DNA of 64,000 nt from Mactra quadrangularis (GCA_025267735.1 CM046309.1:28342702-28406701), one strand, 5' to 3'. Numbered from the stretch's first letter, positions 34,672-47,020 are shown. Made by a program: numbers and translations. Notes: generated by a model not told the origin, from the letters alone.

Positions 34672-34982
34672 GTTTGTTTGTTTATTGGGTTTAACATCGT
34701 AGCAACACATAGTATAGGTCATATAACGGCGGTCAGTCAACCTACTCACTGTTCCTGGAAAGGCTAAATCTCTAGATTTAGCTGTTAACCATCTACTAAG
34801 CGCATACTTTCGTTAGTGACTGACAACTGCCCTACATAACTTAAATCATTGGAAGAAGGGAGAATTGCCGTAGAAATAATTTCATGACCAAGCTCCACGA
34901 AAGTATGCTCCGCCCAGAAATCGAACCCATGACCCCTCGATCAGTAGACTTGCGTGCTACCAACTGATCTAGCCGGACGGCT
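34672..34982 (-). mobile_element. Full-length tRNA-derived SINE, family 2
   Basis: On the minus strand: head GGCTAGATCAGTTGGTAGCA, B box GGTTCGATTTC, body with GTCAGTCACT and AACAGCTAAATC, 3' end GCTACGATGTTAAACCCAAT followed by AAAC repeats. Flanking 14-bp repeats CGAAAGAAGTACTT (34658-34671) and CGAAAAAGGTACTT (34983-34996) differ at two positions and mark the target duplication. Confidence 0.85.
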
Positions 34983-34999
34983 CGAAAAAGGTACTTCGT

Positions 35000-36345
35000 A
35001 ATGAGTATGAAATCAAAATAATACTTGAATGATTACATCAAGTATTTGTATCAAATACAGTTGACTTTGTATATGTATGTAATACTATTAGGATTGTTTG
35101 TTAATCATATATGTATGTCAGAAAAAAACAAATTATGCGTTATAGTGCGTACAAAAAAAACAAAACGTGTTTTGGTAAACATTAAAAATGAGACAATTCA
35201 TTTCAGGGGTAGGCAGTATTGAAAATAAAATTTGTGTAATTCATTTAACAAAATTAGCATGGTTGATAAACCACCACTACTTTGTAAAGCATGTTTGTTA
35301 TTGTAGATCGCTTTCCATTGCACCAACAACTAAGACACAAGTAAAACTTATCACAATTGTTTATTTTAAAGTCATCCTGGGCATCCCTCGTCGTGGGTTA
35401 GTTCATTGTATTGTTATTATAAACAGTGTTTTGTTTTTTTGTTTGAACTATACAAAAACATTTGGATAGAGCCCCCAGTGAAATATATCAACGTGCCCGT
35501 TTTATGTAGTAACATTCTGCATGAAGCGATTAAACCATAAACATGACAACAATAATATCCAAATTTAAGTCCCTTTCTATTGTACGATTATATTGAACTG
35601 TCCGATTGCATAATTACATGGTTATCACACACTGCATATATTTATTTCCGCGCTCTATTTATAAAAATTTTCAGTAAAAATACTAAATTGGATAAGTTAA
35701 TTTAGTGTCAAAATCTAACATGACTGAATAGTCGTGCGGTTTAAGTGAAACGCTACAGAACTTATACTTTTGAAATGCCAGTTACTAGTTTGTATGATAG
35801 GATGTCATTTTTCACTTTTTTCCTTACAATGTTAGCATATTTTTCACAACCCATATCTGGATTAACAATCGACGACCAATTAAGGAATTTAATTTTAGTA
35901 CACTATGAAAATTTGTTTAACTCTTTTTCGCCGATTTCAAACTTTTTTGTCAAACAGTTTCACGATTTTATTGATGATTTTAGACGTCCAAAAGCGTCTA
36001 GAAAAGTGGTGCGATATTTTCTCGCATTTAAGAACTTTTAATGCGATTTTTGCCGTTTTAGTGCGGGAAATTTGTTTAATCCATTTGAATTTAACTAACC
36101 AACACTGCTGGAAAGAACATTTCCTCCCGCTTTACCCATATTTAATCGTAACTCAAAAACATTCAGTCAGTGTGAGTGCAGCCATTACTAGTGACTTCAC
36201 GAAAGTTTAACGTCCGGAACCCGTTATCCTAGACCGCGTATACATCTCGGAATGTATTGACTCTACGACAATCGCAATTTTACGAAAAAAATCAAGATTT
36301 TTACATTTTCGGGGAACTTTTTTTATTATATTATATATTTCTGAG
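35000..36345. other. AT-rich stretch with weak open frames
   Basis: Overlapping plus-strand frames of 93-101 codons (35188-35469, 35745-36041, 35905-36210) have no recognisable domain. As the right end at about 36500 looks like a hAT terminus, some of this may be decayed hAT internal sequence. Confidence 0.35.
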
Positions 36346-36349
36346 CATT

Positions 36350-36500
36350 TTGTATTTTCAAGGATAGATTTTAAAAATTCCAGGACACTGCGCCAAATTC
36401 AAGGACGTTTTTGGGTGTTTTTCAAGGAAATATCAAATTTAAGGACTTTTCAAGGAAAAAATCGATTTCAAGGACTTTCAAGGACCAGTGCGAACCCTGT
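36350..36500. mobile_element. Terminus of a hAT-like DNA transposon
   Basis: Read from 36500 on the minus strand the sequence begins CAGGGTTCGCACTGG, followed by repeated TCCTTGAAA words, the pattern of hAT termini in many animals. The opposite end was not found in the window, so the element is truncated or very diverged. Confidence 0.5.
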
Positions 36501-36535
36501 AAAAGGAAGAGAAAAAAAACAAAAAAATCTATCGG

Positions 36536-36597
36536 GATTCGAACCCACGACAAAAAGGTTTGCTCACCGACCGTTTTACCACTCGACAACACAAATT
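36536..36597 (-). mobile_element. tRNA-like head of a SINE or decayed tRNA gene
   Basis: Minus strand carries GAGTGGTAAAACGG (A-box-like) and GGGTTCGAATCCCG (B box). The arms do not pair as a complete tRNA, and it sits next to transposon sequence. Confidence 0.45.
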
Positions 36598-36599
36598 GA

Positions 36600-38930
36600 G
36601 ATAATCAATAAAAGTCAAATATGATACACCTGTGTTATGAGCTCTACGTGAACTACGGACGATATCCGAGCATTAAATATACAGTGTTATGTGACGTTTT
36701 AATTTATGCAATTGGACAGTTCAATATAATCATACAATATGATAGCTTAAGCAATCGCTCTATTTCTTGAACTAGCTCAAAATAGCCCACCTCAATTCCA
36801 AGAAAAACTACCCAAATACATTATCCAACTTCCTAAAAAGTTCCAACCTACTTCCCTCTCTTACAAAGTAGAACCCTATGCAAACCCTCCCATTTTTTCA
36901 GTAAGCCACAACCTTCTTTACCTATATTAACCCTATTGCCTATCCCCACCTCCCCTATGGCATAGCTTTGTCTTAACTAGGTAAAACTGGTAGAAAATTC
37001 TACAAGCCAGCAAGAATACAAATAATAGTGACCAAAGTATTTCGAACCACTGGTGCTGGGGGATATGAAGCCAATGACTCTTAAAAACCCCAACAGACCG
37101 AACCCTCTACATGGCGGGGATGGGACAGCTGGGATATGCATGCTGAGACCTGAGATATCGGTGCAAATCTCAGATCAGACACGGACGACCTGGAGACCAA
37201 AGAAAAACAAAACATAATTGATAATAAATTACATGAATCACAGTAAATTAAGCAACAACAAAATCTAAAAGTTGACTGAACTAGAAATGTCATTTGTTGA
37301 TAAACAAAGTAAGTGCTATACACGTACATCAATTGGATAATGAATGAATCAGTTACTGTTCACAAACAAACGCACACTCGCCCGCACATACCCTCACGCA
37401 TGCTCACTCACACACACACACCAACATACCCTGGCTCACACGCGCAAGCACATTTACCCGCATATACCCTCCCAAACGCATGCACGCACGTACACACACA
37501 CCCACATACCCCACGCACGCATGCATGCACGCACACACTTCTTATGTTTCTCACCCACCCACACAGCAAGAGAAACTGACTTATTCAATAGCCAATGGAA
37601 GAATAATGTACAATTATAAATGAATGAAAATAGATATAAAAAGGGTCCGCCCATTTTATAAGGATGCGTCATGGGCAAACACTGGAATGTGACTTCTTTC
37701 ATAAAAGAGTGATTTAGAGCCCAAATTGAGTCAAATTTTGAAAAATTCCCAACATAATTTATATTCGGACAATTAATTACTTGCCAAAATTTTCTCAATT
37801 TTGTTGTTGCCAAAGATGGGTAGTCTACAGATTGCTAACTCAGCACTACTAAATTTGAGACTTGATCTCGTTGATGAACGATTAACAAATACTTAAGTTC
37901 ACAAACAAATGACATATCTAGAAGATAAAAAGTAAATTAACACTCACCGATTCCTAGTCGAAATGTCTTCCAGCATGTCAGTCATAACCAAAGTGTTTCA
38001 TATTTACCTCAAACTTACGGAAATCATTCAATGGCAGGGGTTTAAATACATGTATACATGTATCAGCTTTCATATTACTTAATACAAAAGCGCCTCAACT
38101 GACATCAGCTGAAAAAAGAAAGAAAAAGTTATAAGTAAAAATTAAAAATTCAAGTAAAGATGAAAAACTAATAACCTTATATTAGATTAAAGGGATAAGT
38201 TGGCAAATGACAATATTTTTTTAATTCAATCTAGTTACTTAAGTATAAAGAAAACTTGCTAAAAAGTTATGCCGACAAACTACACATTACTGAATTTATT
38301 ATAACAAAATCGCGCAATGACCTCAACTATTTTTTCTAACACAAAAATATAAGAACACTTCACTTGATCCACATGGAAGCAACTATAAGGGTCACCTACA
38401 CGATGATAAACTCGATCCACAGGGTGTCAAGAATATAGAGCCGACTCAATGCGCTTTTCACAAAAATTCTCACGAAAAAAATCTTCGTAAGTCAGTTTCA
38501 TAAAATTAGCACTTCAAAGTCAGACGGATAATAATCATTACAATGGTATAATATTCAAAATGTATACGCAATTTTACACAATTTGTATAATATTTAGAAT
38601 TGATAAGCCAAAAATGAGTGTATTATTAATGTATGTTGCTTTTGACTTACGAACAAACTTATAAACAAAACTTTAACTTTTAACGAGCTCAATGTTAAAT
38701 ATTAGAAACTATACTTCCTTTGTCATATTAGTGAGGTCATTACTAGGTGTAATCTAACCAATCTATATACAAGCAGATAATTTTATCACAGCAGTGTTTC
38801 CATATCGTTGATCCAATCCATAAAGTCATACAATCTGAAAACAATAAGTCGTTAAAATAAAACATAAAAGCAATGACATTAGTACTAACGGAGGACACTC
38901 ACTCATTGGCCAGAGAGCCCCAACTTAGGA
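36600..38930. other. Intergenic, no gene seen apart from a CA-rich patch
   Basis: C-rich, A-rich low-complexity sequence at 36770-36960, then ordinary AT-rich DNA. Frames at 37081-37332 and 37454-37813 are low-complexity shadows. Confidence 0.4.
37370..37563. repeat. CA-rich simple sequence
   Basis: Imperfect (CA)n with GCAC, GCATG and CCCAC interruptions. The His/Thr-rich open frames over it come from the repeat. Confidence 0.9.
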
Positions 38931-38938
38931 TACTATAT

Positions 38939-38971
38939 TTATTATCGTCGGAACCTGTCCGACGATAATAA
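38939..38971. other. Perfect 14-bp-arm hairpin
   Basis: Arms TTATTATCGTCGGA and its exact complement are separated by ACCTG. Role unknown. Confidence 0.7.
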
Positions 38972-39018
38972 CAATTATCAAGATTTGAGCATTTTTGTGT
39001 CGACACCGGCTGTCTTTA

Positions 39019-39068
39019 GCCAATCAGAACGTTGCATTAGAGGTCACGTGACCAAAATGATGACGTCG
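39019..39068. promoter_or_regulatory. Cluster of CCAAT, E-box and CRE-like motifs
   Basis: Within 50 bp: CCAAT at 39020-39024, the palindromic E-box GGTCACGTGACC at 39042-39053 and the CRE-like TGACGTCG at 39061-39068. A TATAAATAG lies at 39456-39464. The motifs are seen directly; promoter function is inference, and no gene start is evident next to them. Confidence 0.35.
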
Positions 39069-40210
39069 AGTAGCAAAAAAGGGGTGCGTGTATGGAATCG
39101 TCCACGGCGTGTATTATACGGTTACCTGTTTGTAATACAAGAAAATATCATTATCGATATATGAACGGGTATCAATTTCAAGGAGTAACAATATAAAACC
39201 AAAAAAACATTCATGCCTATTCATAACATGTTCATTTATTGAAGAAAAATCGCTTTTGTTGAAAAACAACAACCTATCTTCCCTATTTCCGAGTGAGTTT
39301 ATTAGTAAATATGAACGTTCGATTAGCTGGTGGAATGTAGGGCAGAACATGTTCTTGAAACGAGCGCGGTCGGAATATGTCTGGACAGCACATGGTAATT
39401 CGATGGTTTTTATCTGGCCTTACAGTGTGTAGAATTAATCAAACGCTCTGTAGTCTATAAATAGACTTGGAACGGTATAGTCCGGCCAACACCAAGGATG
39501 ACCTTGCACGAAATGATGTAGAAAATGTTATTCAATTTATTGGTAGACATGGTCTTACTGATTCCAAATCCGATTGATGCCACTTTGTCATCATTGGGCA
39601 ACTCCCAGAATCCAAGATGGCGACCAAGATGGCGGCTAGAGGCTAAATTATAGATGCAAAATGTATTTTTACACATTATGGTCTCAAAATGAAGGACAAA
39701 AGTGATTTCAACATTTACAGATCGAGTCGGTTAAATTTTGTTATTCTTATACAAACTTTTAAATTCAAAATGGCGGTCAAAATGGCGGGTAAAGGCTATT
39801 TTCCCAGTATCTAAAGAACAAACTGGCAGAAAGAGACCGAGTGCTGTAGAAATTTATTTACTTATAGAATAGTTCATGTTATTAAAGAAACCGATTGATT
39901 TCACTTAGTTATAATTAATTATTAACAATTATAAATCCAAAATGGCAGCTAAAATGGCCGATATGATCTAATAGTTCAGTATATAATATACGAGTACATA
40001 CATGGACGGAAACAAACACATTTGGGTTTAAGTTTGAATGTTTGTTTATATGATTTTTTTGAATCTTTATAAGCTCTCAAGTTTGCAAAACTAGTTAATC
40101 CCACCTGATAATCTATTAGCAACTCAAGATTCAAGGTGAGGTCAAAGATTACGATTACGAAGCAAATTCAACCAGTTCTATTTTTTTAGCAATAATGTAC
40201 TGTAAATAAT

Positions 40211-40328
40211 GAAGTGTTTTCATAATGGCCTAGTTATTTGGCTGAAAACAGTCATATTAGCCTTCGCCTGTGGCTTCGGTTTAGAATGACTGTCTTCAGC
40301 CGAATACAGGCCGTTATGAAAACACCTA
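40211..40328. repeat. ~118-bp imperfect palindrome
   Basis: Left arm GTGTTTTCATAATGGCC, TTTGGCTGAAAACAGTCAT; right arm is the near-complement ending GGCCGTTATGAAAACAC. The roughly 44-bp arms surround a 30-bp centre with GCCTTCGCCTG-TGGCTTCGGT. Confidence 0.8.
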
Positions 40329-40516
40329 ATTCACCATTGTCGCAGATAGGGTCCCAATAAAAAACGCTCAAATTGTACCAACATTCAAAATGGCGGCATT
40401 TTTGTGGAAGAAAAAAACACGACCTTCATGAGAAAACTCGGTCACTATGAGATTCGGAAGCAATCAAAATGCCTGAATCTCATAAAAGCCGAGGTTTAAA
40501 TGAAAATTTGTTAAAT

Positions 40517-40593
40517 AATTCGAGGGTTGCCCGCAAGATACTAGCTCTTCAACGCAATGTACTTATTACAATCTTGCTGGCAACCCTCGAATT
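40517..40593. other. 77-nt hairpin with 23-bp arms
   Basis: Left arm AATTCGAGGGTTGCCCGCAA (continuing GAT) and right arm pair with one mismatch over 23 bp, leaving a 31-nt loop. Its size resembles a small-RNA precursor, but it lies inside a repeat element, so a transposon end is just as likely. Confidence 0.6.
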
Positions 40594-43164
40594 GTGATGG
40601 ACAAACTAATTTAATTTCCAAAATATAAGCCGTTTAAATAAAGAAAAACGGGAAAATAAGATTGGGTAAATATACAATTTACAGTAGAAAATTTAATTTA
40701 GGATTATTATGAAGTGCTATCATTTTGTTCAAGATTGCAATATGTGTGGATATTTGAAAAGCTTATAATCTTTTTAGTTGAAATATTTCGATGCAGTGCC
40801 AAAAAATGAGGAAGAAACTTATTGACTGAGCTCTATCAATATCATTACACAAACAATGATACAGTTTGACTTGACTAAACTTGACTTAATTGAAATATGT
40901 GCTTAAATGTTTAAGTTTGCTTCTGTCTAATGATATTACATGGCGATAGCACAATTTCTCTAGCCGTTTTGTATGTTGATAACAACATGTTCAAGTGACG
41001 ACACAAATTATTGTTGGCAGAGTATTTTGAACTCAACCTTCTAAGCATATGCAATGGTAAACTAAACATATTAATCATTATTATCTTTAGAAAGTATCCA
41101 AGCGGGTACTAGCTTATGGCCAAAAGATATAAATTTCTTCACTTTTGATGTAGAATATGTGAACTAGCTTTAAAAGCATATTTTACACCCATGCTAATAG
41201 TGTATCTTCTTTACATTGTCAAAAACTGACTGACTTGTAACATTACATTTTTTGACGAATGTCAGTTGACCGCATTGTTATAGTGTCACTCCAACAAGAT
41301 AGATATCTCAAAAGAGTATCAGCACACCAATGTCGTCAGATATTTTTGGTGCTCAGCAAATTGCAGCAGAAGTGATTATTTGTTGAACAATTTTGTTGTC
41401 TGTGCTTCTCGTACCAAGTCTTAAAGGTTTATGCGATTAAACATATATGTAATGTTACCGAAAAAAATGAAGAATCACCATATCTTGCAATGCATCGTCT
41501 ATAATGTTTGGAGTGGAACATATTTAAATATTACATACGAGATCGACAAGTTGTCTCAACGTTCCATCCTTCTTTGGGGGAGTCTTTGCAGTTGATAGAG
41601 AATATACTCCAAATGTGTTTAGTAATCAGACATGTTTAAACTTTTGGCACTGATGCATCGGATTTGTTATGTGTTCTTTCAAGATATTTAGTGTTAAGTG
41701 AAACAATACATTTTTAAATTTTCTACTTGACCATTTTTTGTAATTAATGAATCCCTTAAAACCACCATCTTGCACAGTGAATACTATTTGCTAAATCATG
41801 AGCTAGACACTGGGTTCAAATAGCAGTGTATACGCTTATAATAAGAATTGGCATCTACGCCACGTAATTTCTCTCAATCCTTGTAAATAAAACCAAATTC
41901 TACTACACACTTTTGATGGAAATGTGCTTTTGTTATTTCTCTATTTTTTATCAATGGCCAGAGTCATTTACAATAAAATAATGAAATAAAGAACATTCAT
42001 GATTCAGTTGTGATATCTGATGTCAATATCGAACTTGAAATGATCCTATTGCAATTTCTCTTATTTACTATCAAAATGTGTTACAATGTCAACAGAATTT
42101 CTATCAATTGCTTTGGCATAAATATACTCTTGAAAGATAATAGAACATACACACAATACTTACAATGTCATTAGTTTTTTTTCTTTTTTATAACCTCCTT
42201 TACATACATATTGATTATTATTGAAGTGGCAAACATATTGGAAAAGTGGTCGCTATTCTAAGGATATCACAACATATGTTGTTCTATGAATTAAATATTA
42301 CAAATGTATCAGAATAGTGTCTCTAAATTGCCATCTTAGAAAAAATTTGCTTCCAGAGTCAACTGAGAAGCTAAAAATTATCAACGATTTGATATTCGCA
42401 AGACCAAGAGATATAAAAACCTTAACATAATGCTGTATACCCATTAGTTAGGAGTTATGTCTTTCAATGTCAATTGAAATTAATTTTCAAACTGTAATCA
42501 TTCATTTTGACCACCATCTTAAATTCTTGAAGTTATCCAAGAATTCCAATATGGCATCAATCGGTTACATAAACAAAAAAGGATTAACTACGAAATAAAA
42601 TGCATTGAAATCATTTTGTATACCCCAGTATATGACTTAGTGGTTGATATATACCCGACAGCTAGTTATTTACGCCAATATAGCCGCCATCTTGGATTTT
42701 GGAAATTGCCCAATGATGCCAGTGTGGCATCCACCAGTTTTATGAACTAAACTAAAGAGTAATTCCTACAAAAATGCATTAAAACTTTTTTGAAATGCCT
42801 TCTGCTAATCGGGGTTGATATTCCCGACAAATGTAGCATTTATCCGCCATTTTGTCCGCCATCTTGGATTGGATAATAAACGAGGGGTACCAAAATTGCA
42901 TGAAATAAAATTACAGATAATGTTAGACTAATTTCAGCTATTTAAATGATCAGACTAGTAAAGATGGATTTATTATACATTAATCAGCTTTCATCCGCCA
43001 TTTTGTCCGCCATCTTGAATTTTGGGAGTTGCCCAAGAGTGCCGAAGTGGCATCATCCAGTTTCGTAAACTACGTTGTCTTAGCTTCAAGAAAATGCAAA
43101 AACATTTTCTACATCATTCCATGCACGGTTCAGTCGATTTTTGTAGTTTATATACCGGACTATC

Positions 43165-43590
43165 ACAGTCGTGTAGATATTGTACTGACAAATAAGTATA
43201 CAAACTTTAAGTCAAATGAATTGATCAGTATTGAAGATATTCTACATAGGAAAAACTTAACCTCATATTTTGCAATTATTTAATTATAAAAGGGCAATAA
43301 CTCATAAAACAATTCATTCAGAGTTATCCCCTTTCACAGAATTGTTAATATAGTCCCACTAAATAAGTATACCAACTTTCAATAAAATAACTTGGATAGT
43401 GTTGAAGATATAAGTGTTTCAAAAAACTAACCTGAAAACCAACGCCGACGCCGACACAAAAGTGATAGCAATAGCTCTCATTTTCTTCAAAAAGTCGAGC
43501 TAAAAACCAATGATCAATATGAATTATAATGCTATAAGAATTGATAAAGATAAAACTCACCTCTACCAATGAATATAGCATGATATTACA
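43165..43590. repeat. Two ~75-bp direct repeats and a GGGCAATAACTC inverted pair
   Basis: AAATAAGTATAC-AACTTT and TGTTGAAGATAT-type words occur at about 43190-43265 and 43358-43430. Between them GGGCAATAACTC (43291) and GAGTTATCCCC (43321) are inverted. It looks like transposon-derived sequence; no gene. Confidence 0.5.
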
Positions 43591-43594
43591 AACA

Positions 43595-44035
43595 TTCTGG
43601 ACATTGATTGCTTTTTTTAGTGCTGTGTAGTTTCAAGTTTCAAAAATATTTATTTACTAAAATCTCAATATTAACCAATTCCTGAAAAAAATAAAACATC
43701 AACACCCAACAGCAGATCTAACAAATGTTAACAACAACTGTAGTTCACTTGTAAAGCCTATCAGCTCGTCCAATATGACTTTTCAAGCCGTATACTTGTC
43801 CAAATATATTTCAGTATTGTACAGTAAAATGTTTCATAACCTATAAGTATACTTTTATTCCTTCAATAAAGCAGAAGATAATATTCAGGTTTTTTGCTAA
43901 TGAAAATGCTAATTACTTATCCAACTATCCAGGGTTGTCACCGCCATCAACCATTTTGCACTAAAATTTTTTCTATCCAACAGTGTCAATATTTTACACT
44001 ATGCATTGTGATTTTGAAGCAATCCATTACCTCTC
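43595..44035 (-). mobile_element. Degraded inverted copy of the 757-bp long-TIR element
   Basis: The segment ACTTATCCAACTATCCAGGG and TTGTCACCGCCATCAACCAT (about 43915-43960), with ACTTTTATTCCTTC and AAAGCAGAAGATAAT to its left, is the reverse complement of 47600-47720. TTTTGAAGCAATCCATTACC near 44015 matches the reversed left TIR of the 47110 element. The outermost end is lost. Confidence 0.6.
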
Positions 44036-44442
44036 TACTGTACCTGACAGATAATGTTTTGAAAGCCAGAATCACACCAGTCTAAATTATCAAAGAAATA
44101 ACTTGGGAGTTTTTTTTTCAAATGAAAAACAGACCGATACAGATAACTATAAAACAAAAAAAAATGTTGGGGACAAAAATAAAGGAGCAGGACAAGTGGT
44201 AACAATGTTGGACTTGTGATCATTGACATATAATAGCCATCTCCTTGTTAGTTTGGATCCTATCCAGGGGCAGTTCCAGGATTTTTCTCTAGGGGGGTCC
44301 AAACTTTCTAGGGAGGGGGGGATCTAAACTTTCGCACCACTAGGTACAACGTTACACACATTTTGCAGAAAAATGCAACAAATTTATAAGAATGTCAGAC
44401 GATCCATCCCCAGTCACATCCGTCCTTGGACGATTCGTCCTT

Positions 44443-44477
44443 AGACGATCCGTCCCCAATTTGGGGACGGATCGTCT
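44443..44477. repeat. Perfect 35-bp palindrome
   Basis: Arms of 17 bp (AGACGATCCGTCCCCAA and its exact complement) around a single central T. Related GGGGACGGATCGTCC words recur at 47033-47100. Confidence 0.9.
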
Positions 44478-44493
44478 TAAGAATGTTAGGATG

Positions 44494-44766
44494 TTTGTTT
44501 GTTGGGTTTAACGCCGTAGCAACACATTATAGGTTATATCACAGCACAGCGGTCAGCCCACCTACTCACGGTTCCTGGAAAGGCTAAATCTCTGGATTTA
44601 GCTGTTAACCAACTAAGCATACTTTCGCCAGTGACTGACTACTGCCCTACATGATTTAGAATCAGTGGTAGGAGGGAGAATGGCCGTAGAAATTATTTCA
44701 TGACCAAACTCCACGAAAGTATGCCCCGCCCGGGAATCGAACCCACGACCCCTCGATCAGTAGACT
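44494..44766 (-). mobile_element. SINE family 2, head truncated, with 13-bp TSD
   Basis: Body matches 34672-34982 (GTCAGTCACTGGCGAAAGT, AACAGCTAAATCCAGAGATT on the minus strand) and ends 3' in TTAAACCCAACAAACAAAC. The A box is missing; the B box GGTTCGATTCCCG is present. An exact duplication GAATGTTAGGATG flanks it (44481-44493, 44767-44779). Confidence 0.85.
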
Positions 44767-44779
44767 GAATGTTAGGATG

Positions 44780-46085
44780 ACTCGCCCATTATGTGTATAG
44801 CACAATGAGTATTATTAATACGACCTGATATAATATATGTGTATTCTGTGTTTATTCCTTTATTTTTACATTATTTTACATATCTTTTTTTTTAAATTTC
44901 ATACAAAATTACGACATAAAGAACAGCAAATTTAATTTTATAAACATGGGCTGCTTGAATGGAGCTCGAGTACTAAGCATTGTTGAATAAAGATCAATCT
45001 GATTAAAACCCTATCTATAAAGTTACCGTTAGCATACTCATTAATTAAGATCTGGCCTTTTCCAAACGAAGGTCACATTCAGGTGACCTTTCCTCATCAT
45101 AATATTCATGACGAAATTGTTATAACTTGTTTACATCGTCTAGGTCACACAATTTGAAATGAACCACCCAATTGCAGACTGTGAATAATACCGCTGATAA
45201 ATTTGCATGCAAAACCTTGGTCTATAAATAGAAATTACGAAATCAAAATGTGATAGTGTTTTTTCGTCTAGATGGAAGCTACGCATTGATTGATCGACAC
45301 CAAGTTCATCTTGGCGTGACCTTGCATTGACGAAGTAGAGATCCAGTACGACAACGTGAGTAGAACAGGATCTCTGTTTACGGAGATTGAATAAAGATGT
45401 ATTTTAATCAACGTGATTAATACAAAAATAATTCATTGTTTCAAATTGAAAAATAAAAATGTAAACAATAGACCTTTGATTTATATTAACCAAACAATGC
45501 TAGTTAGAATCTAGTATTCTTGTGTAATTAAGTGTATGTTCTGTTCTGTTCAATTATATATTTGTTATTATTTTCAACCCAAAATAAATGGATTTGTATG
45601 TGAAAAACAGTAGTCAATATGCATTTACACAAATGTAAAATATTCCTTTTGATTACGTTTGATGTTTTAATTAAGCAACTTAATTATAGCAATTATATGA
45701 AAATGTAACATTGTTACAAATGTAAGCAAACTCCTCACAGCCATTACGTCACGCATTGCTACTTTAACCACCGCCTTCACATGAATCACGTGTCGCAAGT
45801 AGTACCATGTGACTAATGTTTAAATTCAAACGAGCAATAACGGTAAGCCCTAAATTGGTGAAGCGTAATGTAGCGAAAAATAACATCGAATTATAAAAAA
45901 AGTGGTTGATTTACAAGTACTGCCAAAGAAATAAGATAAATTAAATATAAATATATCATTATGTACCAAAATTGTTTTTATTCATGAATAAATTACATCG
46001 GAAAGTGAGCAAGGTCGGGAATGAGCTGCATTGTCCACCCAATAGGGTCCTTGGTCCACATCACGCTACTTACATGATACTTTTG
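44780..46085. other. Interior of the 3.8-kb element, no gene
   Basis: AT-rich. TATAAATAG at about 45222 is followed downstream by short words resembling those after the TATA motif at 39456 (CACCAAG and TGACCTTGCA). ACGTCACG and CACGTG occur near 45748 and 45786. No supported open frame. Confidence 0.4.
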
Positions 46086-46099
46086 TTGAGAAATCTTAA

Positions 46100-46386
46100 T
46101 TTATTTATTTATTTATTTGAGTTAACGCCGTATCAACACAATTTAGGTCATTTCACGGTGTCCAGCGCACCTAACCTAGCTTTCCTGGATCATTGTCTAT
46201 AACCAGTACTCACCTACCCTTCCACAAGGCCGGAAACTTCTCCATATTATCTAATTAATGGAGGAAAATCAACATTATTGTCAAATTTTCATGGAAGGGT
46301 ATAACCTCCCCGGGTGGGATTCGAACCCGCACCCCCTCAGGCACGAGTATTTAAATCCCGGCGCGCTACCAACTGCGCTATCGACC
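46100..46386 (-). mobile_element. Full-length SINE family 1 with 13-bp TSD
   Basis: Minus strand: A box GATAGCGCAGTTGGTAGCGC, B box GGGTTCGAATCCCAC, body, then ACGGCGTTAACTC and an (AAAT)n tail. TGAGAAATCTTAA is duplicated exactly at 46087-46099 and 46387-46399. This is the cleanest family 1 copy in the window. Confidence 0.9.
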
Positions 46387-46399
46387 TGAGAAATCTTAA

Positions 46400-47020
46400 G
46401 TATTTATGATAAAATTATATGTGTATGATACTGAATAATATAACATTTATAATATTAAATTACTAAAATAAGTACAATTTTCCATTTAACATTTACTTTG
46501 CGTTCTACATAAATAGTATTTTACTATTAATTTTTCCCCTTTATGTACTTAGAACATCATATTTTACTAAGAGAAGACTAAACTTATTGAAAATATTGAA
46601 TTGTAAAAGAAAAGACGAAAAAAGTTTTTCGGCTCTCTGAGGGACGAATTTTACTTGAGGTGGCAGTGGTTATTGATTTGATAAAGGGAGATAACCACTG
46701 CGGGGAGTTTGAAATTTGAGATGTGTTCAATTTAATGAGATAGGCGAATATGAATAAAATAAAGTTAATTTCAAAAATGTTTGTTTTATTTTCTTATTTT
46801 GAATATGAATCAAATAAAATGAATTTCAAAAATTTTAGTTTTATTTTCATATTTGTATCACATTTTAGCAATTTTGTTATAGATCTATGTCACATCATCT
46901 TCGATGAATACTTACTTCAAACATGCAGGATTGTATTGAAATAAAACATTAATTGGCAAAATCTAATCAAAAGATGAATATCTGTACATAAATCTTCGTA
47001 TAAAGTCAATTCCCGTATAC
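46400..47020. other. AT-rich interior, nothing recognised
   Basis: A short AAAGGGAGATAACCACTG motif at about 46684 is of the kind common in mollusc repeats. No gene. Confidence 0.4.

Larger units (their letters stand above)
39479..43160. mobile_element. 3.7-kb element with long inverted ends and ATGGCGGC motifs
   Basis: The left end (39479-39640) and right end (43000-43160) are inverted relatives: both carry GAATGATGTAGAAAATGTT-type sequence (ATGATGTAGAAAATGTT is shared), GATGCCACTT and GGGCAACTCCCA, then (C)CAAGATGGCGG words. Further inward CAAAATGGCGG motifs occur near 39770, 39950 and 40390 in one orientation and CCGCCATCTTGG near 42683, 42855 and 43008 in the other. The interior (about 40000-42450) has no coding frame. 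I read it as an old non-autonomous DNA element; its target duplication was not resolved. Confidence 0.55.

Noticed and set aside
35745..36210. Overlapping 98- and 101-codon frames as a transposon gene
   Set aside because: A loose resemblance to a transposon protein segment was considered, but it did not hold over more than a few residues.
37313..37619. His/Thr-rich open frames
   Set aside because: Produced by CA-rich simple sequence.
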